This document shows positions 15,573-24,455 of a DNA stretch of 64,000 nt, piece by piece; position 1 is the first letter of the stretch, and every line of letters starts with the position of its first letter. The stretch is from the NCBI RefSeq assembly GCF_002263495.1, contig NZ_CP022753.1:3782001-3846000 (forward strand). The letters are read 5' to 3'. Position numbers and translations under genes: made by a program. This DNA comes from Nocardiopsis gilva YIM 90087 (GTDB taxonomy: Bacteria; Actinomycetota; Actinomycetes; Streptosporangiales; Streptosporangiaceae). A model generated the notes under the pieces. That model was given only the letters and a program-made list of their open reading frames with translations. It was not told the DNA's origin and did no database searches.

Positions 15573-17276
15573 TCAGCTCCCGGCGGTGACCGACTCGGCC
15601 TCCGGCTGCTCCGCTGCCTCCTTCGGCGAAGGACCGGTCGTCCCCTCCGCGGCGTCCGCAGATCGGGGCGGGCCGGTGATGCCCTGCTCGGCCGCCATCT
15701 CCATGACCACGCGTGGGCCGGTCCACAGGGTCGGCAACAGGATGAAGCCGACGGGGACGGCCGCGACCACGATGAACGACTGAAGCGCGTCGACCCCGCC
15801 GTCTCCGACGCCCAGCAGGGCAGCTCCCGCCAGTCCCATGCCGAGGCACCAGAACATGCGGACCCACCCCGTGGGTTCACCCTGGTGCATGCTCGACGCC
15901 GAGATGGTGTAGGACATGGTGTCCATGGTGGAGGCTAAGAACACCAGCGACACGACCACCATGATCACACCGAGCACGGCGGTGAAGGGCAGCGCCTGGA
16001 TGATGGACATCGCCGCGGCGGGGAGCCCGTGCTCGGCGTAGGGATCCGAGATGACGCCGGGTCGCTGCAGTTCGAGATAGAGGCCCGTGCCTCCAAGCGC
16101 GCTGAACCACATGTTGGTGACGACCGCGGGAAGGACGGTCGCGCCGAGGAAGATGTCGCGCACGGTGCGGCCGCGGGAGATTCGGGCGATGAAGATCGCC
16201 ATCATGGGCGCGTAGCCGAGGAACCAGCCGAAGAAGAACACGGTCCAGTAGGCGAGCCAGTCGCCGTCGCCGCGGAACAGCGACATCGTGACGAACTCGC
16301 GGGCGTAGACCGCGCTCGCCTGGAGGTACGCGTCGACGACGAACGCCCCCGATCCGAGGGCGACGATGGCCAGGAGGAGGGCGACTGCCGCCCACACGTT
16401 GATCCGACTCAGCAGCTGGATTCCGCGCGAGATCCCGCTGAGCAGGGAGATCGCGGCGACCACGGTGATGCTGAGGATGATGCCCGCCTGGACGGCGTAG
16501 CCGTCGGGCGTGCCGAAAAGGATGCCCGACATGTAGGACACCTGCAGACCGAGGAAACCGAGCGGTCCCACGGTGCCGGCGACGGTCGCCGCGATGCAGG
16601 CGATGTCGGTTACCGTCCCGAGCCAGTGCGTGCGGATCCGCTCGCCCATGAGCGGGTACAGGAGCGTCCGCGGACGCAGGGGCATGCCCTTCTGAACGCC
16701 GTGCATCATGACCAGGGTGGCGAGCGACCCGCCGATGGCCCAGGACCCGAAACCCCAGTGCGTGAAGCTCTGGGCGAGCGCCACGGCGACGCCGGCCATG
16801 GGCCCATCGACGGAGTCGGCGTACTGCGGCGGGGTCGTGGTGTAGTGGGCGATCGGCTCCGCCGCGGCCCAGAACACGCCGCCGGCCGCGAGGAGGGTCG
16901 TCAGCACCATGGCGACCCACCGGAAGCGGCTGAACTCGGGCGTAGCGGTTCCGCCCATGCGCACCCGGCCGTAGCGGGAGAAGGCGAGCACGGCGGCGAC
17001 CGCGAAGGTGGCCAGCAGGAGCAGTTGCCAGTAGGCGCCGAACCAGTCGGCTGACCAGGTGAACGCGGCGCCCACGGCCGCCCCGGCGGTGTCGGGCGCG
17101 ATGAGGGTCGCGCCGACGAAGGCAGCCAGCAGACCGCCGCTGACGGTCATGACCCAGACGTCCGCCCGTCCGGTTTTGGCCAGGGGCGAACGCTGATCGT
17201 TGATCGTGGGGATTGGAGGACACTCCTCGAAGTCCGTCCACGGCCGGAATGACACATCGGCCCGTGGAGCCGGCAC
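15573..17276 (-). CDS. BCCT-family betaine/choline/carnitine transporter
   Basis: The roughly 567-residue protein has about 12 membrane helices and the BCCT signature region: WAAAEPIAHY, a Trp-rich SFTHWGFGSWAIGG segment, and WTVFFFGWFLGYAPMMAIFIARISRGRTVRD, whose ARISRGRT is diagnostic. It takes up compatible solutes or their precursors by sodium or proton symport. The C-terminal tail (GPPRSADAAEGTTGPSPKEA onwards) is short and acidic, as in osmoregulated members. The start is uncertain: the GTG at 17274-17276 lacks a good ribosome binding site. The gene is alone; a hairpin sits just upstream. Confidence 0.9.
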   Translation of the reverse strand: MPAPRADVSFRPWTDFEECPPIPTINDQRSPLAKTGRADVWVMTVSGGLLAAFVGATLIAPDTAGAAVGAAFTWSADWFGAYWQLLLLATFAVAAVLAFSRYGRVRMGGTATPEFSRFRWVAMVLTTLLAAGGVFWAAAEPIAHYTTTPPQYADSVDGPMAGVAVALAQSFTHWGFGSWAIGGSLATLVMMHGVQKGMPLRPRTLLYPLMGERIRTHWLGTVTDIACIAATVAGTVGPLGFLGLQVSYMSGILFGTPDGYAVQAGIILSITVVAAISLLSGISRGIQLLSRINVWAAVALLLAIVALGSGAFVVDAYLQASAVYAREFVTMSLFRGDGDWLAYWTVFFFGWFLGYAPMMAIFIARISRGRTVRDIFLGATVLPAVVTNMWFSALGGTGLYLELQRPGVISDPYAEHGLPAAAMSIIQALPFTAVLGVIMVVVSLVFLASTMDTMSYTISASSMHQGEPTGWVRMFWCLGMGLAGAALLGVGDGGVDALQSFIVVAAVPVGFILLPTLWTGPRVVMEMAAEQGITGPPRSADAAEGTTGPSPKEAAEQPEAESVTAGS

Positions 17277-17622
17277 GCGGGCCGGTGGCAGGCAAGGAAA
17301 GCGAAGCTTTCCGACAAACCTCCGATATTACCCTCCGCAGTCCTGCCGACGCGGGTGACGCGATTCATGCGCGCCCCGTCCGACCGGCTGACAAGGGGCT
17401 GCGCACCGATGTGCCGTATCCCACCCGGTGGTGCGGTTCAACGCGTGCGGGGCCCGTGCCGCGCAGAGCACCGCGCGACCGTGGGTGCACGCCAGGACGT
17501 CCACCTGCCGCGCGCGACTCCCGGGCAGGGACCTCGATGGGGACCCCACGAGCACCGCGCATGCACGGAGTCGCCGTTGGCGAGCGGTGCGGGGAGAGCT
17601 GTCCCTCCCCCGGTCAACCGGC
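17277..17622. other. 346-base gene-free stretch upstream of the BCCT gene
   Basis: It separates the leftward SorC gene from the leftward BCCT gene. A perfect 7-bp hairpin, GGAAAGC-GAA-GCTTTCC, occurs at 17296-17312, about 20 bases before the BCCT start; it may be an operator or a leader hairpin that limits translation. I see no gene. Confidence 0.45.
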
Positions 17623-18624
17623 CTACTCCGCCAACAGCACCCGGGCCACCGAGGCGTCGGTGACAAGCGAAGAGATGAGCCCGGTGCGCAGCATGATCCC
17701 AATGGCCTCGGCCTTGGCAGCGCCCCCGGCGACGGCGATGACCTCGGGAACGCGGCGCAGCTGCTCGGCGCGCACGCTGAGCACGCGGTCGTCGAGATCG
17801 GTGCGTACCTGCTCCCCCTTGGTGTTGAAGAGCTGGGCCGACATGTCGGCGCGCACGCCCATCTCCGCGTAGCGGGCGCGCTCGTCGGGGCTGACGGCCT
17901 GGTAGACGGTCGAGGTCTGCTCGTCCCAGCCGCCGATCGCGACGACGGCCTTGGTCAGGCGTTCGAAGTGGCCGAAGGCGGCGGCGATGCCGGGGTCGGC
18001 GCGCAGCGTGCGCGCGGTGGCGGCGTCGGGGAGGACCAGCGGCGCGTAGATGGGGTAGGCGGATCCCCCCGAGATGTGCGCGGCGCGGCGCACCGTCTCC
18101 ACCGGCCCCGTGTCGTTGGGTTGGTCCGAGATGACGCCGTTGAGCTGCACAATCGTGCAGGGTTCGAGCCGGGTCAGCTCGGCGCACATGATCTCCAGGG
18201 TGCGCCCCGAGGTGAGCCCGAGGACGTCATCGGGGGTGACGATCTCACTCAGCAGGTCGGCGGCGACCGTACCGACCTGACGACGGGTCTGGAGAGGGTC
18301 GCCGGACTCCGCCACAACGATGGCGTGGTGCAGACCGAAGGCCTCGCGCAGTCGATCGGAGCGTTCGGCGTCGAGTTGGGCGGGCAGCCGGATGTCGATG
18401 CGCACGATGCCGCTCTCACGGGCCGTCTCCAGCGCCCGGGCCACCTTGAACCGGCTGAGCCCGAACTCCTTGGCGATCTCCACCTTGGAGCGGCCGTCGA
18501 GGTAAAAACGCCGCGCGATCGCGGCCACCTGAACCAGCTCCGCCGGGCCGCGCGCCGGGGCCGCTTCCGCGTTCCCGAGGACGGTCTCGCCTTCCGCAGA
18601 CCGTCGACCTGTCGTTTCGCTCAT
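17623..18624 (-). CDS. SorC/DeoR-family sugar-binding transcriptional regulator
   Basis: The 333-residue protein has an N-terminal HTH of SorC type (VAAIARRFYLDGRSKVEIAKEFGLSRFKVARALETAR, about residues 31-66) followed by a sugar-phosphate-isomerase-like effector domain with LGLTSGRTLEIM and the C-terminal VPEVIAVAGGAAKAEAIGIMLRTGLISSLVTDASVA. Family members are tetramers released from DNA by a sugar or polyol phosphate. The start ATG at 18622-18624 is preferred over a longer reading upstream that would run across the promoter. It is divergent from the dehydrogenase and ABC operon, which it very probably controls. Confidence 0.9.
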   Translation of the reverse strand: MSETTGRRSAEGETVLGNAEAAPARGPAELVQVAAIARRFYLDGRSKVEIAKEFGLSRFKVARALETARESGIVRIDIRLPAQLDAERSDRLREAFGLHHAIVVAESGDPLQTRRQVGTVAADLLSEIVTPDDVLGLTSGRTLEIMCAELTRLEPCTIVQLNGVISDQPNDTGPVETVRRAAHISGGSAYPIYAPLVLPDAATARTLRADPGIAAAFGHFERLTKAVVAIGGWDEQTSTVYQAVSPDERARYAEMGVRADMSAQLFNTKGEQVRTDLDDRVLSVRAEQLRRVPEVIAVAGGAAKAEAIGIMLRTGLISSLVTDASVARVLLAE

Positions 18625-18636
18625 GTGAGTCCAACC

Positions 18637-18728
18637 GTGCTCATAGGTAAAGCATACATTGACATCGGGTTTCGCATGTGTTTTGAATGACATTAGTCAT
18701 ATGAGAACACTACCGCTCAGATGAGCAC
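18637..18728. promoter_or_regulatory. Divergent control region with inverted repeats, likely SorC operators
   Basis: The AT-rich interval between the regulator and the dehydrogenase contains ATGAC-N4-GTCAT at 18687-18700, TCATATGA at 18698-18705 and GCTCA-GA-TGAGC at 18715-18726. Distal 8-base arms, GTGCTCAT at 18637-18644 and ATGAGCAC at 18721-18728, mirror each other across the interval. Paired distant sites fit a tetrameric SorC repressor that loops DNA; this is inferred. Confidence 0.5.
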
Positions 18729-18760
18729 ATACCTGTCTGGGCGGACAGCGAGGAGCACCC

Positions 18761-19771
18761 GTGCGCGCAGCCATCATCGAGCAACCTGGATCGATCACCG
18801 TCGGTGAGCGGCCCGATCCCGTACCCGGTGCGGAGGGGGTGGTGATCCGCGTCGGTGCCTGCGGCATCTGCGGCACCGACCTGCACATCGCCGACGGCGA
18901 GTTCCCGCCCAGCCCCTACCCGCTGGTTCCCGGGCACGAGTTCGCCGGTGAGATCGTCGCCGTGGGCGGCGGAGCGCCCGGCGGGCTCCGCGTCGGCGAC
19001 CGAGTGGCCGTCGATCCGTCCCTCTTCTGCGGGCACTGCGCGTTCTGCCGCGCCGGACGCGGCAATCTGTGCGCCAACTGGGGCGCCACCGGCGACACCG
19101 TGGACGGCGCCTTCGCCGAATACGTGGCCGTGCCCGCCGCCAACTGCTACCGCATGCCCGAGGAGATGGGCTTCCGCGAGGGCGCCCTTATCGAACCGCT
19201 GTCGTGTGCGGTGCACGGGGTCCGCCGCATCGGCGTCAGCGCGGGCGAGCGGTTCCTCCTCATCGGCGCCGGGACGATGGGCCTGCTGCTGCAGCAGCTG
19301 CTCCAGCAGAGCGGAGCCCGCGTCACCATGGTCGACCGCAACGCCGAGCGGCTGAAGATCGCCGCCGAGCTCGGCGCGCACGCCGTCGCCACCGACACCG
19401 CCGACCTCCACGACGAGCTCTTCGACGCCGCCGTGGACGTCACCGGAGCCCCGCCCGCGATCGAGACCGCGTTCAACGCGCTCCAGCGCGGCGGACGCCT
19501 GCTCATCTTCGGCGTCGCCGCCGACGACGCCCGGGTCAGCCTCTCGCCCTTCCGCATCTACAACGACGAGATCACCGTCGTCGGCTCGATGGCCGTGCTG
19601 AACAGCTTCGGTGCCGCGCTGGACCTGCTGGCGTCGGGAGCGCTGCGCACCAGCCCGCTGCTCAGCCACGCCCTGTCGCTGGACGACTTCCCCGCGGCCC
19701 TCGACCTGACGCGGTCGGGAGCCGGGGTCAAGGTCCAGGTCGTTCCCGACGCCGCCGCGGCGCGGCAGTAG
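18761..19771 (+). CDS. Zinc-dependent medium-chain alcohol/polyol dehydrogenase
   Basis: The 336-residue MDR-family enzyme has catalytic-zinc ligands in CGICGTDLH and GHEF, a structural-zinc cysteine cluster CGHCAFCRAGRGNLC, and a Rossmann motif LLIGAGTMGLLL followed by VDRNAERL, where Asp predicts NAD preference. The type fits sorbitol, mannitol or related polyol dehydrogenases. It starts at GTG 18761 with GAGGAG just upstream, and is the first gene of an operon with an ABC sugar importer, divergent from the SorC regulator. It likely oxidises the imported polyol to a ketose. Confidence 0.9.
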   Translation: MRAAIIEQPGSITVGERPDPVPGAEGVVIRVGACGICGTDLHIADGEFPPSPYPLVPGHEFAGEIVAVGGGAPGGLRVGDRVAVDPSLFCGHCAFCRAGRGNLCANWGATGDTVDGAFAEYVAVPAANCYRMPEEMGFREGALIEPLSCAVHGVRRIGVSAGERFLLIGAGTMGLLLQQLLQQSGARVTMVDRNAERLKIAAELGAHAVATDTADLHDELFDAAVDVTGAPPAIETAFNALQRGGRLLIFGVAADDARVSLSPFRIYNDEITVVGSMAVLNSFGAALDLLASGALRTSPLLSHALSLDDFPAALDLTRSGAGVKVQVVPDAAAARQ

Positions 19772-19809
19772 CGCTTCGGCCGCTCGACAGGTTCGGGAGG
19801 ATCCCCCTG

Positions 19810-21174
19810 ATGCACAGAACTTCGCGCAACGCCATCGCACCGACCGCCGCGCTCGCCGCTGGAGCGCTGCTGCTCACCGGCTGTGCCGGAGCCGGTGCCA
19901 TGGCGGCCGGGGACGGCGACGACACGATCGTCATCGCCATCGTGGCCAACCCGCAGATGCAGGACGCCATTTCGCTGCAGTCACGCTTCGAGGCTGAGCA
20001 CCCCGGCATCAACGTGAACTTCGTGTCGCTGCCCGAGAACGAGGCGCGCGCCAAGATCACCACCTCCATCGCGGCCGGTGGAGGAGAGTTCGACGCGGTG
20101 ATGATCAGCAACTACGAGACCGCCCAGTGGGCGGAGTTCGGCTGGCTGGAGAACCTGCAGCCCTACATGGACCGCACCGAGGGCTACGACTCCGACGACT
20201 TCATCCCCTCCATCCGCGAGGACCTGTCCCACCAGGGCGACATGTACTCGGTGCCGTTCTACGGCGAGACGTCGTTCGTCGCCTACCGCAAGGACCTGTT
20301 CGACAAGGCCGGGGTGGAGATGCCGGACAACCCCACCTGGCCGGAGATCGCCAAGCTGGCCGCGACCGTCGACGGCACGAAGCCGGGCGTCTCGGGCATC
20401 TGCATGCGCGGCCTTGCCGGGTGGGGCGAGGTGCTCGCGCCGTTCAACAGCCTCCTGCACACCTACGGCGGACGCTGGTACGACGAGGACTGGAACGCGC
20501 AGCTGGACTCGCCGGAGTTCCGCGAGGCCGCCGAGTTCTATGTGGACCTGGCCCGCGAGCACGGCCAGCCCGGCGCGTCCAACAGCGGCTTCGGGGACTG
20601 CCTGAACCGCTACAGCCAGGGCCGTGCGGCGATGTTCATCGACTCCACGTCGATGGTCAGCACCGTCGAGGACGAGGACTCCAGCACCATCGTCGGCAAG
20701 AGCGGCTACGTCCCCGCACCGGTCATGCGCACCGACCAGGGCGGCTGGCTCTACACCTGGTCGCTGGGCATCCCCGCCACCTCGCAGCACAAGGAGGAGG
20801 CCTGGAAGTTCCTGTCGTGGATGACCGACAAGGACTACATCAAGCTGGTCGGCGAGGAGTACGGCTGGCAGCGGGTGCCTCCGGGCAACCGCCTGTCCAC
20901 CTTCGACATCCCCGAGTACCAGGAGGTCGCCGGGGCCTACGCCGAGCCGATGCTGAACGGGATCCAGAGCGCCGATCCCGCCAACCCCACGACGGAGCCC
21001 GTTCCCTACACCGGCATCGGCTTCCTGGCGATTCCGGAGTTCCAGGACCTGGGAACGCGGGTCAGCCAGCAGTTGAGCGCGGCCATCGCCGGGCGCATCA
21101 GCGTCGATGAAGCGCTGGAGCAGAGCCAGCGCTATGCCCAGGCCGTGGGCGACACCTACAAGGAGGAATCCTGA
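19810..21174 (+). CDS. ABC transporter sugar/polyol-binding lipoprotein
   Basis: The 454-residue precursor has a lipoprotein signal peptide with lipobox LLTGCAG (lipidated Cys about residue 23) and a family 1 extracellular solute-binding fold: IAIVANPQMQDAISLQSRFEAEHPGINVNFVSLPENEARAKI, QGDMYSVPFYGETSFVAYRKDLFDKAG and GGWLYTWSLGIPATSQHKEEAWKFLSWM. It resembles mannitol/sorbitol-binding proteins. The ATG at 19810 follows a GGGAGG site. Its stop overlaps the next permease start (TGATG). Confidence 0.9.
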   Translation: MHRTSRNAIAPTAALAAGALLLTGCAGAGAMAAGDGDDTIVIAIVANPQMQDAISLQSRFEAEHPGINVNFVSLPENEARAKITTSIAAGGGEFDAVMISNYETAQWAEFGWLENLQPYMDRTEGYDSDDFIPSIREDLSHQGDMYSVPFYGETSFVAYRKDLFDKAGVEMPDNPTWPEIAKLAATVDGTKPGVSGICMRGLAGWGEVLAPFNSLLHTYGGRWYDEDWNAQLDSPEFREAAEFYVDLAREHGQPGASNSGFGDCLNRYSQGRAAMFIDSTSMVSTVEDEDSSTIVGKSGYVPAPVMRTDQGGWLYTWSLGIPATSQHKEEAWKFLSWMTDKDYIKLVGEEYGWQRVPPGNRLSTFDIPEYQEVAGAYAEPMLNGIQSADPANPTTEPVPYTGIGFLAIPEFQDLGTRVSQQLSAAIAGRISVDEALEQSQRYAQAVGDTYKEES

Positions 21175-22136
21175 TGAGCCCCACGACGACGGCGCGGGCG
21201 GAGGCGGTGCGGCCGGCAGCGGTCGAGCGGCGTCTGGACCCGCGGTCGGCGGAACGGGCCCGCGGGTGGTCGCGGCGCGCCCCGCTGATGCCGGCGCTGA
21301 TCTTCATGATCGCCGTGACCCAGCTCCCGTTCCTGTTCACCATCTTCTACTCGCTGCAGTCCTGGAACCTGCTGCGCCCCGGATCGCAGGCGTTCGTCGG
21401 CCTGGCGAACTACGCGGCGGTGCTGACCGACACCCAGTTCCTCACCGCCGCGCTGAACACCGTGGTGATCACGGCGTCGTGCGTGCTGGTCGCCATGGCG
21501 CTGGGCATCGGCCTGGCCCTGCTGCTGGACCGCAAGTTCCTCGGGCGGGGCGTGGTGCGCACGATGCTGATCACCCCGTTCCTGATCCTGCCGGTGGCCA
21601 CGGCGCTGCTGTGGAAGCACATCATGTTCGAGCCGGTGTTCGGGCTGATCAACTTCCTGCTGAGCCCGTTCGGGGTGGGTGACATGGACTGGGTGTCCAA
21701 CTACCCGGTCATCGCGGTGGTCACCGCGCTGGTTTGGCAGTGGACGCCGTTCATGATGCTGCTGGTGCTGGCCGGGCTGCAGAGCCAGGGCCGCGACGTC
21801 ATCGAGGCCGGGCAGGTCGACGGCGCCAACCGGTGGCAGATGTTCGTCTTGATCACCCTGCCGCACCTGCGCCGCTACATCGAGCTGGGCGTGCTGCTCG
21901 GGTCGATCTACGTGGTCAACACCTTCGACACGATCTACATGATGACGCAGGGCGGCCCCGGGACCGCCAGCGCCAACCTGCCCTTCTACATCTACCAGAG
22001 GACGTTCCTGGGCTTCGACATCGGCCAGTCGGCCGCTATGGGCGTCATCGTCGTCATCGGCACCATCATCCTGGCCATGCTCGCGCTGCGGTTGATCTTC
22101 CGGTCGTTCATGTCCGTGCAGGAGGGGATCTCATGA
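21174..22136 (+). CDS. ABC sugar transporter permease 1
   Basis: The 320-residue six-helix membrane subunit of a CUT1-type importer has the EAA loop EAGQVDGANRWQMFVLITLPHLRRYI at about residues 213-238, which docks the ATPase. Helices include LMPALIFMIAVTQLPFLFTIFYSL and the C-terminal MGVIVVIGTIILAMLAL. It is translationally coupled to the binding protein upstream and to the second permease downstream (ATGA). Confidence 0.9.
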   Translation: MSPTTTARAEAVRPAAVERRLDPRSAERARGWSRRAPLMPALIFMIAVTQLPFLFTIFYSLQSWNLLRPGSQAFVGLANYAAVLTDTQFLTAALNTVVITASCVLVAMALGIGLALLLDRKFLGRGVVRTMLITPFLILPVATALLWKHIMFEPVFGLINFLLSPFGVGDMDWVSNYPVIAVVTALVWQWTPFMMLLVLAGLQSQGRDVIEAGQVDGANRWQMFVLITLPHLRRYIELGVLLGSIYVVNTFDTIYMMTQGGPGTASANLPFYIYQRTFLGFDIGQSAAMGVIVVIGTIILAMLALRLIFRSFMSVQEGIS

Positions 22137-23050
22137 CCACCGCAGCTCTGCCAGAGCCGATCACGGAAGGGGAGAACAGCGTGGCTACTGCTCCACGCCG
22201 TGCCGACCGGCCGCGTTCCGCTCGGCACGGGGAAGGCGGACGACGCGCCGCCGGCACCGCTCTGACCGTCGTGACCTGGGGCACCGGCCTGCTGTTCGTC
22301 TCTCCTGCGCTGTGGATGGTGTTGACCGGCTTCAAACACGAGAGCGACGCCGCCACCGACCCGCCGCGGGCACTGTTCCAGCCGACCTTGGACCGGTTCA
22401 GCACGGTGGTCGACTCCGGCATATTGCCCTACCTGGGCAACTCGGTGATTGCCACCGTGGCCTCGACGGCACTCGTGCTCTTGCTGGGAGTCCCGGCCGC
22501 CTACGCGCTGTCGATCAAGCCGGTACGGCGCACGCAGGACGCGCTGTTCTTCTTCATCTCGACCAAGATGCTGCCCGTGGTGGCGGTCGTAGTCCCGCTG
22601 TACGTCGCCGCCGCGGAGGTGGCGATGCTCGACAACATCTGGACACTGGTCATTCTCTACACGGCGATGAACCTGCCGATCGCGGTGTGGATGCTGCGCT
22701 CGTTCTTCCTGGAGGTGCCCACCGGCATCGTCGAGGCGGCGCAGATGGAGGGAGCGGGGCTGCCGCGGGTGCTGTGGTCAGTGATGCTGCCGGTCATGGC
22801 ACCCGGCATCGCCGCCACGGCGCTGATCTGCGTGATCTTCTCCTGGAACGAATTCTTCTTCGCGGTGAACCTGACGGCGGTGCAGGCGGCCACGGTCCCG
22901 GTGTTCATGGTCGGGTTCATCACCAGCGAGGGCCTGTTCCTGGCCCAGCTGTCGGCCGCCGCCACGCTGGTGTCGCTGCCGATCGTGATCGTCGGCTGGA
23001 TCGCTCAGCGCCAGCTGGTCCGCGGTCTGTCGATGGGCGCGGTGAAGTAG
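22133..23050 (+). CDS. ABC sugar transporter permease 2
   Basis: The 305-residue second CUT1 permease has an EAA loop EAAQMEGAGLPRVLWSVMLPVMAPGI and six helices. A long Arg-rich N-terminal tail (about 40 residues) precedes the first helix. With permease 1 it forms the membrane channel. No ATP-binding subunit follows: the next genes are unrelated. The operon therefore probably uses a shared ATPase of the MsiK type encoded elsewhere, as is known for actinomycete sugar importers. Confidence 0.9.
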   Translation: MTTAALPEPITEGENSVATAPRRADRPRSARHGEGGRRAAGTALTVVTWGTGLLFVSPALWMVLTGFKHESDAATDPPRALFQPTLDRFSTVVDSGILPYLGNSVIATVASTALVLLLGVPAAYALSIKPVRRTQDALFFFISTKMLPVVAVVVPLYVAAAEVAMLDNIWTLVILYTAMNLPIAVWMLRSFFLEVPTGIVEAAQMEGAGLPRVLWSVMLPVMAPGIAATALICVIFSWNEFFFAVNLTAVQAATVPVFMVGFITSEGLFLAQLSAAATLVSLPIVIVGWIAQRQLVRGLSMGAVK

Positions 23051-23135
23051 TCGGCCGCTCGGCGACGCCGGGGAAGGGCGGGAGCGGATCACGCGGCGAC
23101 CAGCGCCGTTTGACGCCGCGACGGACAGGTGGTGG

Positions 23136-23154
23136 TATCAATCCATGTTGATGC
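23136..23154. promoter_or_regulatory. Candidate ArsR operator upstream of ArsO-like gene
   Basis: The site TATCAATCCATGTTGATGC matches the operator at 25841-25859 at 14 of 19 positions and has the same architecture, ATCAAT-N4-GTTGAT. It lies 65 bases upstream of the monooxygenase start. It suggests that this gene belongs to the same regulon as the divergent flavoprotein and ArsR-GNAT genes. Confidence 0.55.
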
Positions 23155-23218
23155 GATCCCTGGCGGGTGCGAACGGCACCGCTCCCGCCGCCCCCACCCT
23201 CCCCTCGGCCGGTGACCG

Positions 23219-24340
23219 ATGACGGGCCCGACATCGTCGGCACCCCTGGATGCCGTGGTCATCGGCGGCGGACAGGCGGGCCTGGCGACGGGATACTTCC
23301 TGCGCCGGGCCCACCTCGACTTCGCCATCCTGGACGCCGAGGAACGGCCTGGCGGCTCCTGGCAGCACTACTGGGACTCGCTGCGGCTGTTCTCTCCGGC
23401 CGAGCACAGTCCGCTGCCTGGGTGGTGGATGCCCCGCGAGGAAGGCGCGGAGTTCCCGTCGGCCGCACACGTCGCGGACTATCTGGCCGCGTACGAGACG
23501 CGGTACGAGCTTCCGCTGCGGCGGCCGGTTCGGGTCAGCCGGGTGCGGCGCGATGCGGGAGCGCTGGTCGTGGAGTCGGACGCCGGGACCTGGCGGGCGC
23601 GGCACGTGATCAGCGCGACGGGGACGTGGCGTGCCCCCTACATCCCCGCCTACCCCGGCATGGACGGCTTCGCCGGGCGGCAGCTGCACACGGTCGCCTA
23701 CCGAAATGCGCGTGAGTTCGCGGGGCAGCGGGTGCTGATCGTGGGCGGAGGCAACTCGGCGGCGCAGATCCTCGCCGATGTGTCGCAACCCGCCGAAACC
23801 ACCTGGGTGACGCTGCGCCCGCCCCGCTTCCTGCCCGACGACGTGGACGGCCGGGTGCTGTTCGACGTGGCCACGCGGCGCGCGGCGGCACGACGGATGG
23901 GGGTGTCGGATGACGGCGGTGTCGAGGCACTTGGCGACATCGTGATGGTGCCGCCCGTGCTGGAGGCCCGCGACCGCGGCGTGTTGAAGGCACAGCCGAT
24001 GTTCGAGCGCCTCACGCGCCGGGGCGCTCACTGGTCGGACGGCAGCGAGCAGGAGTTCGACGCGGTCATCTGGTGTACGGGGTTCCGCCCGGTCCTGCGG
24101 CACCTGGGGCCGCTGGGCGTGCGCGGCGAGGGCGGGCGCATCGAGGTGCGGGGCACCCGCAGCGTCGTCGAGCCGCGCCTGCACATGGTCGGCTACGGCG
24201 ACTGGACGGGTCCCGCCTCCGCGACGCTCATCGGCTCGGGCCGCGCCGCCAAGTCCGCGGTCGCCGACATCGCCGCGTCCCTGCGCGAGGAGGGGCGGGC
24301 GCCGGACGGCACCGTGGGACGGAGCGCCAGAGCCGGCTGA
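23219..24340 (+). CDS. ArsO-like flavin-containing monooxygenase
   Basis: The 373-residue flavoprotein has an FAD-binding Rossmann motif VVIGGGQAGLATGY near the N-terminus, a PGGSWQHYWDSLRLFSPAEHS substrate-side region, an NADPH motif VLIVGGGNSAAQIL near residue 178 and an FMO-like CTGFRPVLRHLG. This pattern, with GGSWQHYWDSLRLFSP, is that of the ArsO group of FMO-like proteins found in actinobacterial arsenic loci; biochemical function of that group is poorly settled. An operator-like site upstream matches those of the ArsR-GNAT gene 2.7 kb away. The ribosome binding site is weak. Confidence 0.82.
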   Translation: MTGPTSSAPLDAVVIGGGQAGLATGYFLRRAHLDFAILDAEERPGGSWQHYWDSLRLFSPAEHSPLPGWWMPREEGAEFPSAAHVADYLAAYETRYELPLRRPVRVSRVRRDAGALVVESDAGTWRARHVISATGTWRAPYIPAYPGMDGFAGRQLHTVAYRNAREFAGQRVLIVGGGNSAAQILADVSQPAETTWVTLRPPRFLPDDVDGRVLFDVATRRAAARRMGVSDDGGVEALGDIVMVPPVLEARDRGVLKAQPMFERLTRRGAHWSDGSEQEFDAVIWCTGFRPVLRHLGPLGVRGEGGRIEVRGTRSVVEPRLHMVGYGDWTGPASATLIGSGRAAKSAVADIAASLREEGRAPDGTVGRSARAG

Positions 24341-24455
24341 GGGGGGCGAGCGCCCGGTGCCCGGGGTGCCGCCCCGCTCGCTGAGGACATCGGCGAGGGG
24401 ACGGCACCGCGGGATGCGGGCCCGGCGGGCGGGACGGCAGGTCCGGCCGCAGCGG

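Noticed and set aside
17338-17600. Arginine-rich frames upstream of the BCCT gene on both strands
   Set aside because: No start with ribosome binding site and no homology motif; typical high-GC shadows.
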